Assembly (NCBI RefSeq): GCF_004403945.1
Contig: NZ_SOHM01000003.1
Coordinates: 1 to 64,000 of the forward strand
Direction of reading: 5' to 3'
DNA length: 64,000 nt
Source: Cryobacterium lactosi
GTDB taxonomy: Bacteria; Actinomycetota; Actinomycetes; Actinomycetales; Microbacteriaceae
A program made the position numbers and the translations under genes. This document shows positions 8,052 to 16,657 of this stretch, piece after piece; positions within the stretch are counted from its first letter, which is position 1, and every line of letters begins with the position of its first letter. The notes under the pieces are model-generated. The model ran no database searches, had not been told where the DNA came from, and saw nothing but the letters and a program-made list of their open reading frames with translations.

Positions 8052-9871
8052 CCCTCCCCATTGCCTCCATCGCCCCTACCGGCCAGAGCGGCGTTGTCGT
8101 GCGGGCCAACACCGTCAAGCGCATTCTGACCAACCCGATGGGCATCATCGCGGTCGTCATCCTGACGATCATGGCGGTGGTCGCGATCTTCGCCGACGCG
8201 ATCGCGCCTTTCGGGGAGAACTTCGCCAACATCGCCAAGACCCTGGCCGCGCCGGACGCGGTCAACCTCCTGGGCACCGACAGTGCCGGCCGTGACACCT
8301 TCAGCCGGCTCGTCTTCGGCACCCGGATCACGCTGCTCTCCGCGATCCTCTGTGCCGCGGTGGCCATCGCCATCGGGCTGCCGGCCGGCCTGATCGGCGG
8401 CTACTACGCGGGCAAGTTCGATTCGGTGGCCAACTGGGTCACCAACGTGCTCATGGCACTGCCCGGCATCATCGTGCTCCTCACCATCCGGGCCGCATTC
8501 GGTCCGTCGGTCTGGGTGTCCATGATCGCGTTCGGAATCCTGATCAGCCCCGGCTATTTCAGGCTCACCCGAACCGCGGTGCGCTCGGTGCGCAATGAAC
8601 TGTACGTGGATGCCGCCAGGGTGTCCGGCCTGAGCGACAGCCGGATCATCGCCAGGCACATCTTCTCGGTGGTGCGAGCGCCGATCATCATCCAGACCGC
8701 CATGGTCTGCGGTGTGGCGATCAGCATCCAGTCCGGACTGGAGTTCCTCGGCCTGGGCGATCCCACCACGGCCACCTGGGGAGTGATGCTCAGCGAGGGG
8801 TTCAAGAACGTCTACCTGACCCCCACCCTGCTGCTCTGGCCCGGCCTGGCCATCGGTCTGGCCATCGGCGCGCTCGTGCTGCTCGGCAACGCCGTGCGGG
8901 ACGCGCTGGAGGACGCCGAGACCATCAAGCCGGTCAAGAAGAATGTCGAAGCGGATGCGCCGGCGCGGGAGTCCAGGGAGAGCCGCAAGACCCCGGCCGC
9001 CGTTGCCGCCGGCACCGAACACCACCTGCTGCGCGTGAACCATCTCGGGGTCGGCTACCCGCAGGCGGACGGCAGCATCAAGAAGGTCGTCGACGACGTG
9101 TCCTTCCACGTCGACCGCGGTGAGGTCCTCGGCATCGTGGGGGAGTCCGGCTCGGGCAAGTCCCAGACCGCCTTCTCGATCCTCGGGCTGTTGCCCGACA
9201 ACGCCCGTATCGTGGCCGGCAGCATCCAGTTCGACGGCAAATACACCGTGGCACCGGGCGACGACACCGTCGTCCAGAGCCGCCTCACCCCGCTTCGCGG
9301 CGCCCGGATCTCCTACATCCCGCAGGAACCGATGAGCAACCTCGACCCGGCCTTCACCATCGGATCCCAGCTCGTGGCGCCCATGGTCAAGGTGCTGGGC
9401 ATCTCCAAGAAGGAGGCCACGGCTCGGGCGCTCAAGCTGCTCGCCGACGTGGGCATCGTCACCCCGACCCGCACCTTCGCGGCCTACCCCCACGAGGTGT
9501 CCGGCGGCATGGCCCAGCGGGTGCTCATCGCCGGCGCGATCAGCTGCGAGCCCGACCTCATCATCGCCGACGAGCCGACAACGGCCCTCGACGTCACGGT
9601 GCAGGCCGAGGTGCTCGACCTGCTGCGCGATCTGCAACAACGCCTCGGCGTGGGCGTCATCCTCGTCACCCACAACTTCGGCGTTGTCGCGGACCTCTGC
9701 GACCGGGTCGTCGTCATGAAGAACGGCCGGCTGGTCGAGGAAGGGCCGGTCCGCGAGATCCTGCGTACGCCGCGGGACCCGTACACGATCACCCTGTTGT
9801 CGTCGATGCTCGAAGACAAGGAACCGATGACGATGCTCGTTTCAAGCGCCAAGGGAAGTGCCTCAGCATGA
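8048..9871 (+). CDS. Fused ABC permease (DppC type) and ATPase (DppD type)
   Basis: One 607-residue polypeptide combines the second pore subunit with one nucleotide-binding domain. Residues 1-290 are a DppC/OppC permease with the N-terminal helix at 30-52 and the LYVDAARVSG coupling loop near 185-194. A charged, Ala-rich linker (about 295-325) leads to the ATPase, with Walker A GESGSGKS at 365-372, a signature motif SGGMAQR and Walker B with DEPTTALD. Such permease-ATPase fusions are known in actinobacterial peptide/nickel-type importers. The ATG overlaps the previous stop, and the stop overlaps the next start. Confidence 0.9.
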   Translation: MTLPIASIAPTGQSGVVVRANTVKRILTNPMGIIAVVILTIMAVVAIFADAIAPFGENFANIAKTLAAPDAVNLLGTDSAGRDTFSRLVFGTRITLLSAILCAAVAIAIGLPAGLIGGYYAGKFDSVANWVTNVLMALPGIIVLLTIRAAFGPSVWVSMIAFGILISPGYFRLTRTAVRSVRNELYVDAARVSGLSDSRIIARHIFSVVRAPIIIQTAMVCGVAISIQSGLEFLGLGDPTTATWGVMLSEGFKNVYLTPTLLLWPGLAIGLAIGALVLLGNAVRDALEDAETIKPVKKNVEADAPARESRESRKTPAAVAAGTEHHLLRVNHLGVGYPQADGSIKKVVDDVSFHVDRGEVLGIVGESGSGKSQTAFSILGLLPDNARIVAGSIQFDGKYTVAPGDDTVVQSRLTPLRGARISYIPQEPMSNLDPAFTIGSQLVAPMVKVLGISKKEATARALKLLADVGIVTPTRTFAAYPHEVSGGMAQRVLIAGAISCEPDLIIADEPTTALDVTVQAEVLDLLRDLQQRLGVGVILVTHNFGVVADLCDRVVVMKNGRLVEEGPVREILRTPRDPYTITLLSSMLEDKEPMTMLVSSAKGSASA

Positions 9872-10743
9872 TCGATTCAGCCGCCCCCACCCTGCTCTCC
9901 GTGAACGACCTCATCGTCGAGTACCCGGGCAAGGGCTTCCGCGCCAAGCCGTTCCGCGCCCTGACCGACATCAACATCAGCATTGCCGCCGGGGAGACTC
10001 TCGGCCTGGTGGGCGAGTCGGGATCGGGCAAGACCACCCTGGGGCGGGCGGTCCTGGGCCTGGCCCCGGTGACGAAGGGCACCATCACCTTCGAGGGTGA
10101 TGACATCTCCCACGCCAGCCGCCGGGAGCGCCAGCGGCTCAGCCGCCACCTGCAGGTCGTCTTCCAGGACCCCTACACCTCGCTCAACCCGGCCATGCAG
10201 GTCGGCGACATCCTGGCGGAGCCGCTCGGCATCCAGGGGATCGGGCAGAAGGCATCCCGGGTGCGGGTGAAGGAACTGCTCGACCAGGTCGGCCTGCCCG
10301 GGGATGCCATCGGCCGGCTGCCCCGGGAGTTCAGCGGCGGACAGCGGCAACGGGTGGCGATCGCCCGGGCACTGGCGCTGTCGCCCAAGCTCATCGTCTG
10401 CGACGAGCCGGTGAGCGCCCTGGACCTGACCACGCAGGCGCGGGTGCTCGACCTGTTCCTTCAGATCCAGCGCGACACCGGCGTCTCCTACCTCTTCGTC
10501 TCGCACGACCTCGACGTCGTACGCCACATCAGCCACCGCGTGGCCGTGATGTACCGGGGCGAGATCGTGGAGCAAGGACCGGCCGCCGTGGTGACGAGCG
10601 AGCCGGAACACCCGTACACCCAACGACTGCTGCTGGCCTCCCCGGTGCCGGACCCGGACCGCCAGGAGGTGCGCCGGGCCAACCGGCTGCGCCTGGTCGA
10701 AACTCAGAGGGAACAGGATGTCCAGGCCGGCGTCGCGGTGTGA
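9868..10743 (+). CDS. ABC transporter ATP-binding protein, DppF/OppF type
   Basis: Second ATPase of the importer, 291 residues. Walker A GESGSGKTT spans 49-57, the signature FSGGQRQR and Walker B CDEPVSALD follow, and the C-terminus has the oligopeptide-transporter extension (HPYTQRLL). It pairs with the ATPase domain of the upstream fusion to power uptake. The start overlaps the upstream TGA. The LacI regulator gene follows after 96 bp. Confidence 0.9.
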   Translation: MIDSAAPTLLSVNDLIVEYPGKGFRAKPFRALTDINISIAAGETLGLVGESGSGKTTLGRAVLGLAPVTKGTITFEGDDISHASRRERQRLSRHLQVVFQDPYTSLNPAMQVGDILAEPLGIQGIGQKASRVRVKELLDQVGLPGDAIGRLPREFSGGQRQRVAIARALALSPKLIVCDEPVSALDLTTQARVLDLFLQIQRDTGVSYLFVSHDLDVVRHISHRVAVMYRGEIVEQGPAAVVTSEPEHPYTQRLLLASPVPDPDRQEVRRANRLRLVETQREQDVQAGVAV

Positions 10744-10810
10744 GCGGGCACGCACGCGTTGCGGCTGGACCTGTGGCACCATGAACTCGGAGCGACGCGC
10801 GGCATCCACG

Positions 10811-10820
10811 CAACCGGTTG
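10811..10820. promoter_or_regulatory. LacI-family operator 5, upstream of the repressor gene
   Basis: Perfect CAACCGGTTG ending 19 nt before the repressor start, which suggests autoregulation. Confidence 0.7.
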
Positions 10821-10839
10821 CTCCAGGGATGAGTAGATC

Positions 10840-11910
10840 GTGATTGAAGCCGACTCCACACCGGACGCGGAGTCCACCCTGCCGGTGTCGACCCGTGGTG
10901 CCCGCCGGGGACGACCGGCGGCGACGATCTACGACATTGCCAAGCTCGCCGGCGTGAACCCGTCCACGGTGTCGCGCGCTCTGAGCAAGCCCGGTCGGAT
11001 CAACGTCAAGACCGAGGAGCGCATCCATGCTGCGGCCAAGGAGCTCAACTACCGCCTGAACCCGATGGCCAGGGCGCTGCCGACCGGTCGCACCAACTCG
11101 CTCGGCCTGCTGCTGGCCGACATCACGAACCCGATGTTCTTCAACGTGGTCCGTGGCGCGGAGTCCGCAGCCTCGAAGCGCGGGTACACCCTGTTGCTCG
11201 CGGAGTCGCAGGAGTCGTCCGAGCGGGAGGCCGCGGCGGCGGAGCGGTTGTCACCCTCCGTCGACGGCCTGGTGCTGGTGACGTCGCGGTTGTCCGACGA
11301 GGAGATCGTTGAGCTCGCCGACCAGCGCCCGCTCGTGGTGATCAACCGCAAGGTGCACGGTATCCCGGGCATCGTGCCCGAGATCGGACCCGGCATCGAG
11401 CAGGCCCTGGCGCACCTCGGTGCTCTGGGGCACACCGCGATCGGCTTCGTGTCCGGGCCGGTGAACTCCTGGATGAACCGGGCCCGCTGGGCGGAACTTC
11501 TCGAGCGAGCTCCGGCCCTCGGCATGACCATCGTCGAGATCGGGCCGGGCAAACCCACCCTCGACGGTGGCGCCGCCACCCTGGCACGCGTCGTGGCCTC
11601 CGGTGTGACCGCAGTGCTGGCCTACAACGACCTCATGGCCATCGGCCTGATGCGGGCCGCGCAGGAGAGCGGCATCGACGTGCCGGGGAAGTTGAGCATC
11701 ATCGGCTTCGACGACATCTTCGGCTCCGACTTCACCTCGCCGCAGCTGAGCACTGTGCGCACCCCGCTGGGCGCGATCGGCGACCGCGCCGTGCGGCTGA
11801 TGATGCAGCTCCTCGACGAGGACGCCGGCGCACCGCCGCACCGCGACGCAGAGGTGGCCCTGGTCACCGAACTCGTGGTGCGCGGCTCGACCGGTCCTGC
11901 CGCCCACTAG
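10840..11910 (+). CDS. LacI-family transcriptional regulator of the hexuronate island
   Basis: DNA-binding repressor, 356 residues. The N-terminal helix-turn-helix (about 29-48, with YDIAKLAGVNPSTVSRAL) follows a basic segment, and a periplasmic-binding-protein-like sensor domain follows (about 85-340). By family behaviour it should release DNA when a pathway sugar acid binds. Seven CAACCGGTTG-type palindromes occur in front of the surrounding operons and in front of this gene, and such central CG palindromes are typical LacI-family targets. The GTG at 10840 is used; the nearby ATG at 10829 is out of frame and quickly stops. Confidence 0.88.
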   Translation: MIEADSTPDAESTLPVSTRGARRGRPAATIYDIAKLAGVNPSTVSRALSKPGRINVKTEERIHAAAKELNYRLNPMARALPTGRTNSLGLLLADITNPMFFNVVRGAESAASKRGYTLLLAESQESSEREAAAAERLSPSVDGLVLVTSRLSDEEIVELADQRPLVVINRKVHGIPGIVPEIGPGIEQALAHLGALGHTAIGFVSGPVNSWMNRARWAELLERAPALGMTIVEIGPGKPTLDGGAATLARVVASGVTAVLAYNDLMAIGLMRAAQESGIDVPGKLSIIGFDDIFGSDFTSPQLSTVRTPLGAIGDRAVRLMMQLLDEDAGAPPHRDAEVALVTELVVRGSTGPAAH

Positions 11911-11962
11911 GTCCGAGTCGTTCCCGGCCCATCCGGGTTCAGACTGTTCACACCGGTTTTGG

Positions 11963-11972
11963 CAACCGGTTG
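11963..11972. promoter_or_regulatory. LacI-family operator 6, upstream of the uronate isomerase operon
   Basis: Perfect CAACCGGTTG whose right half reads into a consensus -35, TTGACA (11970-11975). Repressor binding would directly mask the promoter of the uxaC-like gene. Confidence 0.75.
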
Positions 11973-12010
11973 ACAAAATCAGCATCTCCGTGTTCCATGA
12001 AGGAGTGACC

Positions 12011-13423
12011 ATGAAACTTGACCTCGATCCAGACCGACTGTTCCCCGTCGATCCTGCGACGCGCGAGGTGGCCAGAGCGCTCTACACAGAAGTGGCCGCG
12101 CTCCCCATCCTCTCGCCGCACGGACATGTCGATCCCGCCATCCTGCTCGGCAACGTCCCGTTCCCCGACCCTGCAGAGCTGCTCATCCGGTACGACCACT
12201 ACGTCACCCGCCTGATGCACGCCGCCGGGGTGCGGCTTTGCGACCTGGGCATCCCCGACCGGGTCTCGGGCACGCCGGTGGCCCCGCCCCGCGAGGTGTG
12301 GCGCACCTTCTGCGCGCACTGGCACCTCTACGCGGGCACGGCATCCGGCTACTGGCTGCAGCACGAGTTCAGCGAACTCTTCGGCATCGACCAGCATCCG
12401 GATGCGCAGAACGCGGATGCGCTCTTCGACACGATTCAGGCCGCCCTGGCCACGGATTCCTTCCGGCCGCGTGCGCTGTTCGACCAGTTCGGCATCGAGG
12501 TCCTCGCCACCACCGATGATCCGATGGACGACCTCGCCGTGCACCGGGCGCTGGCCGACGACCCCACCTTCTCGGGCCGGGTGCTGCCCACCTTCCGCCC
12601 CGACGCCTACCTGAACCCCGCCGCGGCCGGTTTCGCCGGGAACGTGGACCGCCTGGCCGACTGGAACGGTACGGAGCCGTCCAGCTACCAGGGCTACATC
12701 GACGCGCTCGCCGGGCGCCGGCGCTACTTCGCGGACCACGGAGCCGTGTCCGCAGATCACGGCGTCCTCCAGCCGCTCGCGGTCGACCTGTCCACCTCTG
12801 AAGCAGCGAGCCTCTTCGAAGGCGCTCGGGCCGGCACGCTGTCGGCCGCAGAGTCGCGGGCCTTCGGCGGGCACATGCTGCTCGAGATGGCGCGCATGAG
12901 CGTGGCCGACGGCCTCGTCATGACCGTGCACCCCGGCGTCTTCCGCAACCACAACACCGACACCTTCACCCGGTTCGGAGCCGACACGGGCCACGACATC
13001 CCGGTCACGACGACCTACGTCGACCCGCTCCGCCCCCTGCTGGAGAAGTACGGCAACCTGCCCGACTTCCACCTCGTGCTCTTCGCCGTCGACGAGACGG
13101 CTTACTCGAGGGAAATCGCCCCGCTCGCCGGCTTCTACCCGAGCGTCTACATCGGCGCGCCGTGGTGGTTCCTGGATGCCCCGGACGCCGTGTTGCGGTT
13201 CCGGGCGTCAGTGACCGAGACCGCGGGATTCTACCGAGGTTCCGGGTTCATCGACGACACCCGCGCCTTCCTTTCTATCCCGGCGCGGCACGAAATGGCC
13301 CGGCGCCTGGATGCGGCCTTCCTGGCCCGTCTCGTGCGGGAGGGGCGCACCGACATCCGCTCGGCCGAACGCATCATCGTCGACCTCGTCGACACCATCC
13401 CGCGAAAGGTCTTCAAACTGTGA
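12011..13423 (+). CDS. uxaC: Glucuronate isomerase family protein (divergent UxaC)
   Basis: Predicted to interconvert D-glucuronate and D-fructuronate, the first step of hexuronate breakdown; 470 residues, the usual UxaC length. The amidohydrolase-fold motif PHGHVDP near residue 38 takes the place of the FHCHL motif of E. coli-like UxaC. It is only distantly similar to the second UxaC in this window (34242). AAGGAG lies 6 nt before the ATG. It overlaps the fructuronate reductase gene by 4 nt, which supports a glucuronate branch. Confidence 0.82.
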   Translation: MKLDLDPDRLFPVDPATREVARALYTEVAALPILSPHGHVDPAILLGNVPFPDPAELLIRYDHYVTRLMHAAGVRLCDLGIPDRVSGTPVAPPREVWRTFCAHWHLYAGTASGYWLQHEFSELFGIDQHPDAQNADALFDTIQAALATDSFRPRALFDQFGIEVLATTDDPMDDLAVHRALADDPTFSGRVLPTFRPDAYLNPAAAGFAGNVDRLADWNGTEPSSYQGYIDALAGRRRYFADHGAVSADHGVLQPLAVDLSTSEAASLFEGARAGTLSAAESRAFGGHMLLEMARMSVADGLVMTVHPGVFRNHNTDTFTRFGADTGHDIPVTTTYVDPLRPLLEKYGNLPDFHLVLFAVDETAYSREIAPLAGFYPSVYIGAPWWFLDAPDAVLRFRASVTETAGFYRGSGFIDDTRAFLSIPARHEMARRLDAAFLARLVREGRTDIRSAERIIVDLVDTIPRKVFKL

Positions 13424-14871
13424 GTACCGCCACCACCGACGCCGCCGAGGTCGACACCATGCACGCGCTGGGCCGCGCCGCCTACGCGGCACGCACCCGA
13501 CAGCCGCAGAAGACCGCCCCGGTGCGCATCGTGCACCTCGGCCTGGGCGCGTTCCACCGGGCGCACCAGGCCTGGTTCACCGCCCAGGTCGATGAGGACG
13601 CCGAATGGGGCATCGCCGCCTTCACCGGCCGCAATTCCCAGGCCGCCCGGGAGCTCGCGCCGCAGGACGGCCTCTTCACTCTCATCGAGCGCTCGGAGGC
13701 CGGGGACTCGGCGACCATCGTGACCAGCATCGTGGAGGCCGTTGACGGAGCCGACCTCACCCGGCTGCGCGAGCTTCTCGCAGCGCCCGCCACGAGCATC
13801 GTGACCCTGACGATCACCGAGGCCGGTTACCGGCTGACGTCCGACGGCCGGCTCAACCTGGCCGACCCCGCCGTGGCGGCCGACGTGGCCTGGCTGCGCG
13901 AAGCACTGGCTGCGGATGCCGTGCCGGAGACGGTGCGGGACGGCCCGACCACCACCCTGGGGCGGTTGCTGCTCGGGCTCGATGCCAGACGCCGCTCCGA
14001 CTCCGGCCCACTGGCGATCGTGTCCTGCGACAACATCCCCGACAACGGGGACTTCCTCGCCGGCGGGCTCGGTGACCTGGCCCGCCTGACCAGCCCCGCC
14101 CTGGCCGACTGGATCGACACCGAGCTGTCGTTCGTCTCGACGTCGGTGGACCGGATCACCCCGCGCACGACCCCGGCCGACCTTGCCGCTGCCGCCACCC
14201 TCACGGGCTGGCACGACGCTGCGGCCGTGGTCACCGAGCCCTTCCGGGACTGGGTGCTCAGCGGATCCTTCCCGGCCGGACGCCCGGCCTGGGAACGAGC
14301 CGGTGCCCGGTTCGTCGACCACATCGAGCCATTCGAGCAGCGCAAACTGTGGCTGCTCAACGGCGCCCACAGCCTGCTGGCCTACGCCGGCCTGGTGCGC
14401 GGTCACGAGACTGTGGCCCAGGCCATGGCCGACCCGGACTGCCGCCGCTGGGTGAACGACTGGTGGGACAGTGTCGTTCGGCACCTGGCCGCCGAGGGCC
14501 TCGAGCTCGACGCCTACCGGGCCGCCCTGCTCACGCGCTTCGACAACGCCCGCATCGAGCATCGGCTCGGCCAGATTTCCGGCGAAGCCGTGACCAAGCT
14601 GCGCGTGCGAATCGTGCCGACGGTGCTCGCCGAGCGTGCCGCCGGCCGGCAGTCGAGTGCCGGCATCCGGGCCATCGGCTCCTGGGTGGCGCTGGTCCGG
14701 TCGGGGTATCCGCTCGTGGACCAGGACTCCGCGGCCGTGGCCGCTGCCGTGGCGGCGGGGGAGGACGGCCTCATCGAGAGACTCGTCACCCTGGTCGACC
14801 CGCGCCTGGCGACGGATGCAACAGTGCTCGCCGCCATCCGCGCCGTCGCCACGGAGCCCCACGCCGGCTGA
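13420..14871 (+). CDS. uxuB: Fructuronate reductase (mannitol dehydrogenase family)
   Basis: NAD-dependent reduction of D-fructuronate to D-mannonate; 483 residues. The N-terminal nucleotide-binding motif HLGLGAFHRAH (about residues 45-55) and the catalytic-Lys motif RKLWLLNGAHS are typical of the long-chain polyol dehydrogenase family. Mannitol or arabinitol dehydrogenase is the main alternative; the upstream isomerase and downstream mannonate dehydratase favour the fructuronate assignment. The GTG start overlaps the isomerase stop. A strong hairpin follows 21 nt after the stop. Confidence 0.82.
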   Translation: MSTATTDAAEVDTMHALGRAAYAARTRQPQKTAPVRIVHLGLGAFHRAHQAWFTAQVDEDAEWGIAAFTGRNSQAARELAPQDGLFTLIERSEAGDSATIVTSIVEAVDGADLTRLRELLAAPATSIVTLTITEAGYRLTSDGRLNLADPAVAADVAWLREALAADAVPETVRDGPTTTLGRLLLGLDARRRSDSGPLAIVSCDNIPDNGDFLAGGLGDLARLTSPALADWIDTELSFVSTSVDRITPRTTPADLAAAATLTGWHDAAAVVTEPFRDWVLSGSFPAGRPAWERAGARFVDHIEPFEQRKLWLLNGAHSLLAYAGLVRGHETVAQAMADPDCRRWVNDWWDSVVRHLAAEGLELDAYRAALLTRFDNARIEHRLGQISGEAVTKLRVRIVPTVLAERAAGRQSSAGIRAIGSWVALVRSGYPLVDQDSAAVAAAVAAGEDGLIERLVTLVDPRLATDATVLAAIRAVATEPHAG

Positions 14872-14892
14872 AACCGGCCCAAGCTCTGGCGA

Positions 14893-14933
14893 AACAGAAG
14901 ACCCCCGTGGCGCTGCCGCGGGGGTCTTCTGTT
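14893..14933 (+). terminator. Strong hairpin terminator after uxuB
   Basis: Perfect 15-bp stem AACAGAAGACCCCCG / CGGGGGTCTTCTGTT with an 11-nt loop, 21 nt downstream of the stop. Its right end runs into the palindromic repeat that starts at 14929. Confidence 0.8.
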
Positions 14934-14990
14934 GCCGTTTCGGACAACTGCGTCCGGCGCACCGGGCCCAGATGCCCGCGGCGGCAACAG
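14929..14990. repeat. Intergenic palindromic repeat, copy 2
   Basis: Two 29-nt arms around a CGCA loop. The arms begin and end with CTGTTGCCG / CGGCAACAG, meet at CCGG..CCGG, and pair at about 22 of 29 positions. Related copies lie at 57215-57280 and, decayed, at 113-141. Confidence 0.6.
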
Positions 14991-15018
14991 TGAGGTCGCG
15001 AGGGTCCGAAGCCGGATA

Positions 15019-15036
15019 TTGGCAACCGCTTGCCAA
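15019..15036. promoter_or_regulatory. LacI-family operator 7, upstream of the GPH symporter gene
   Basis: TTGGCAACCGCTTGCCAA, an 18-bp palindrome with one mismatch and the longest of the set. Its right end gives a -35-like TTGCCA (15030-15035), with a TCTACT box 17 nt downstream (15053-15058). Confidence 0.7.
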
Positions 15037-15130
15037 TAAGAGTCGAGCGTGTTCTACTGAATGCACGGCACCGAGGTGCCAACGGTCTCGCACAGTCGCG
15101 AATGGGCCGTACAACGGGTAAAGGAGCCCC

Positions 15131-16606
15131 ATGTCAACCTCAGTCATCGTGAACGCGGACACCCCCGCACGCACGACCGCCCCCGCCACGTTGAGCAGGC
15201 TCAGCATCGTCGGCTACGGCGCCGGCGACGCCGCGAACAATCTGGCCTTCACCACAGCGACCATGTTCCTGTTGGTCTACTACACGGATGTCGCGGGAAT
15301 CTCCGCCGCCGCGGCCGGCACCCTCCTCCTCGTGGTGCGCATCTTCGACGCCTTCGCCGATGTGTTCGCCGGCCGCATCGTGGACCGGGCCTATAGCAAG
15401 CGGTTCGGCAAGTTCCGCCCGTTCATCATGTTCGGGTCCATCCCGCTGCTTCTGCTCTCCGCGGCCACCTTCTCGGTGCCCCAGATCGGCGAGAGCGGAA
15501 TGCTCATCTACGCCTACTGCACCTACGCCGCGCTCGGGCTGGCCTACAGCCTGGTGAACATCCCGTTCGGCTCGATGGCCGGCGCGATGACCCAGAGCCC
15601 CACCGGCCGGGCGAAACTGGCCAGCGCGCGCACCATCGGTGGCATGGTCGTCGGTGCCGGACTCGGCATCTTCGTGGCGCCGCTTATCGTTCCCGGCGCC
15701 GACCTGCAGGCCACGTTCACCATCATGACGCTGAGCTTCGTGGTCATCGGAACGGCGCTGTACATGTTCACGGTTTTCACCGCCAAGGAACAGGTCGTTC
15801 GCACCGTCAACCAGCTGTCCCTGAAGCAGAGCCTGTCCACCCTCAAGGGCAACAAGCCCCTGTTCATGCTCTGCATCAGCTCGTTCGTCTTCCTCACCGG
15901 CTACCTCGCGCTCACCACTGTGCAGCTCTATTACCTGCGCGACGTGCTGAACGCCCTGCCCCTCTACGCCGCACTCTCTATTTTCCAGATCGTGGCCACC
16001 TTCGGCCTGGCCGTCTTCATTCCGGCCATCGTGCGCAAGTTCGGCAAGCGCGCGGCCTACATGGCCGGCTGCGGAATCATGGCCGCCGGCGGTCTCGTCG
16101 TCTTCTTCGCCCCCGCAACCATGGCCTGGTTGGGCTTCTCCGGACTCGCCGTCTGCATGGTCGGCATCATCCTCGTGAACATGCTGGTGTGGGCGCTGGA
16201 AGCCGACACCGTGGAATACGGCGAGTGGAAGACCGGGATCCGTGCCGAAGGCATGACCTACGCGCTGTTCTCCTTCACCCGCAAGACCGGACAGGCTGTG
16301 GGTGGCGCCCTGGCGGCGTTCTCCCTCGCCTGGGGTGGCTACGCCGCCGGCGAAACCGTGCAGTCGGCCTCTGCAGAACTCGGCATCCGCGCCGGCGCCG
16401 GATTGGTCCCGCTCGTGGCGTCACTGATCGCCGTCGCCGTGATGATCTTCTACCCGCTGACCGACAAACGTCACGCGATCATCGTCGCCGAGATCGCCGC
16501 ACGCCGCGCCGGCACCGAAGACGGTGAACCGCCCATCGACCCGTCGCTCTCGACGGCGTCCTTCCGGGCGTACCGGCCGGGAAGTACCCCGCCATCGGTC
16601 GACTGA
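15131..16606 (+). CDS. GPH-family sugar:cation symporter (MFS fold)
   Basis: Membrane transporter of the glycoside-pentoside-hexuronide family, about 12 helices, 491 residues; members such as UidB import hexuronides by cation symport. The loop DAFADVFAGRIVDR (about 75-88) matches the conserved D-x-x-x-D motif after helix 2, and the central cytoplasmic loop lies near residue 220. AAGGAG precedes the ATG at a good distance. The LacI operator and the position between fructuronate reductase and mannonate dehydratase support a glucuronide or hexuronate substrate. It gives the island a second uptake route next to the ABC importer. Confidence 0.87.
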   Translation: MSTSVIVNADTPARTTAPATLSRLSIVGYGAGDAANNLAFTTATMFLLVYYTDVAGISAAAAGTLLLVVRIFDAFADVFAGRIVDRAYSKRFGKFRPFIMFGSIPLLLLSAATFSVPQIGESGMLIYAYCTYAALGLAYSLVNIPFGSMAGAMTQSPTGRAKLASARTIGGMVVGAGLGIFVAPLIVPGADLQATFTIMTLSFVVIGTALYMFTVFTAKEQVVRTVNQLSLKQSLSTLKGNKPLFMLCISSFVFLTGYLALTTVQLYYLRDVLNALPLYAALSIFQIVATFGLAVFIPAIVRKFGKRAAYMAGCGIMAAGGLVVFFAPATMAWLGFSGLAVCMVGIILVNMLVWALEADTVEYGEWKTGIRAEGMTYALFSFTRKTGQAVGGALAAFSLAWGGYAAGETVQSASAELGIRAGAGLVPLVASLIAVAVMIFYPLTDKRHAIIVAEIAARRAGTEDGEPPIDPSLSTASFRAYRPGSTPPSVD

Positions 16607-16657
16607 CCTCCCCCCAACTAACCCATCACCCCGTAGTTCCAACAGAAGGAAGCACTC

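Noticed and set aside
7967..9673. Long minus-strand open frame opposite the permease-ATPase fusion
   Set aside because: Same shadow effect; no ribosome binding site and no family motifs, while the plus strand holds complete ABC motifs.
14929..14933. Idea that the uxuB terminator and the palindromic repeat are one structure
   Set aside because: They overlap by five bases, but each has its own complete, separately paired arms.
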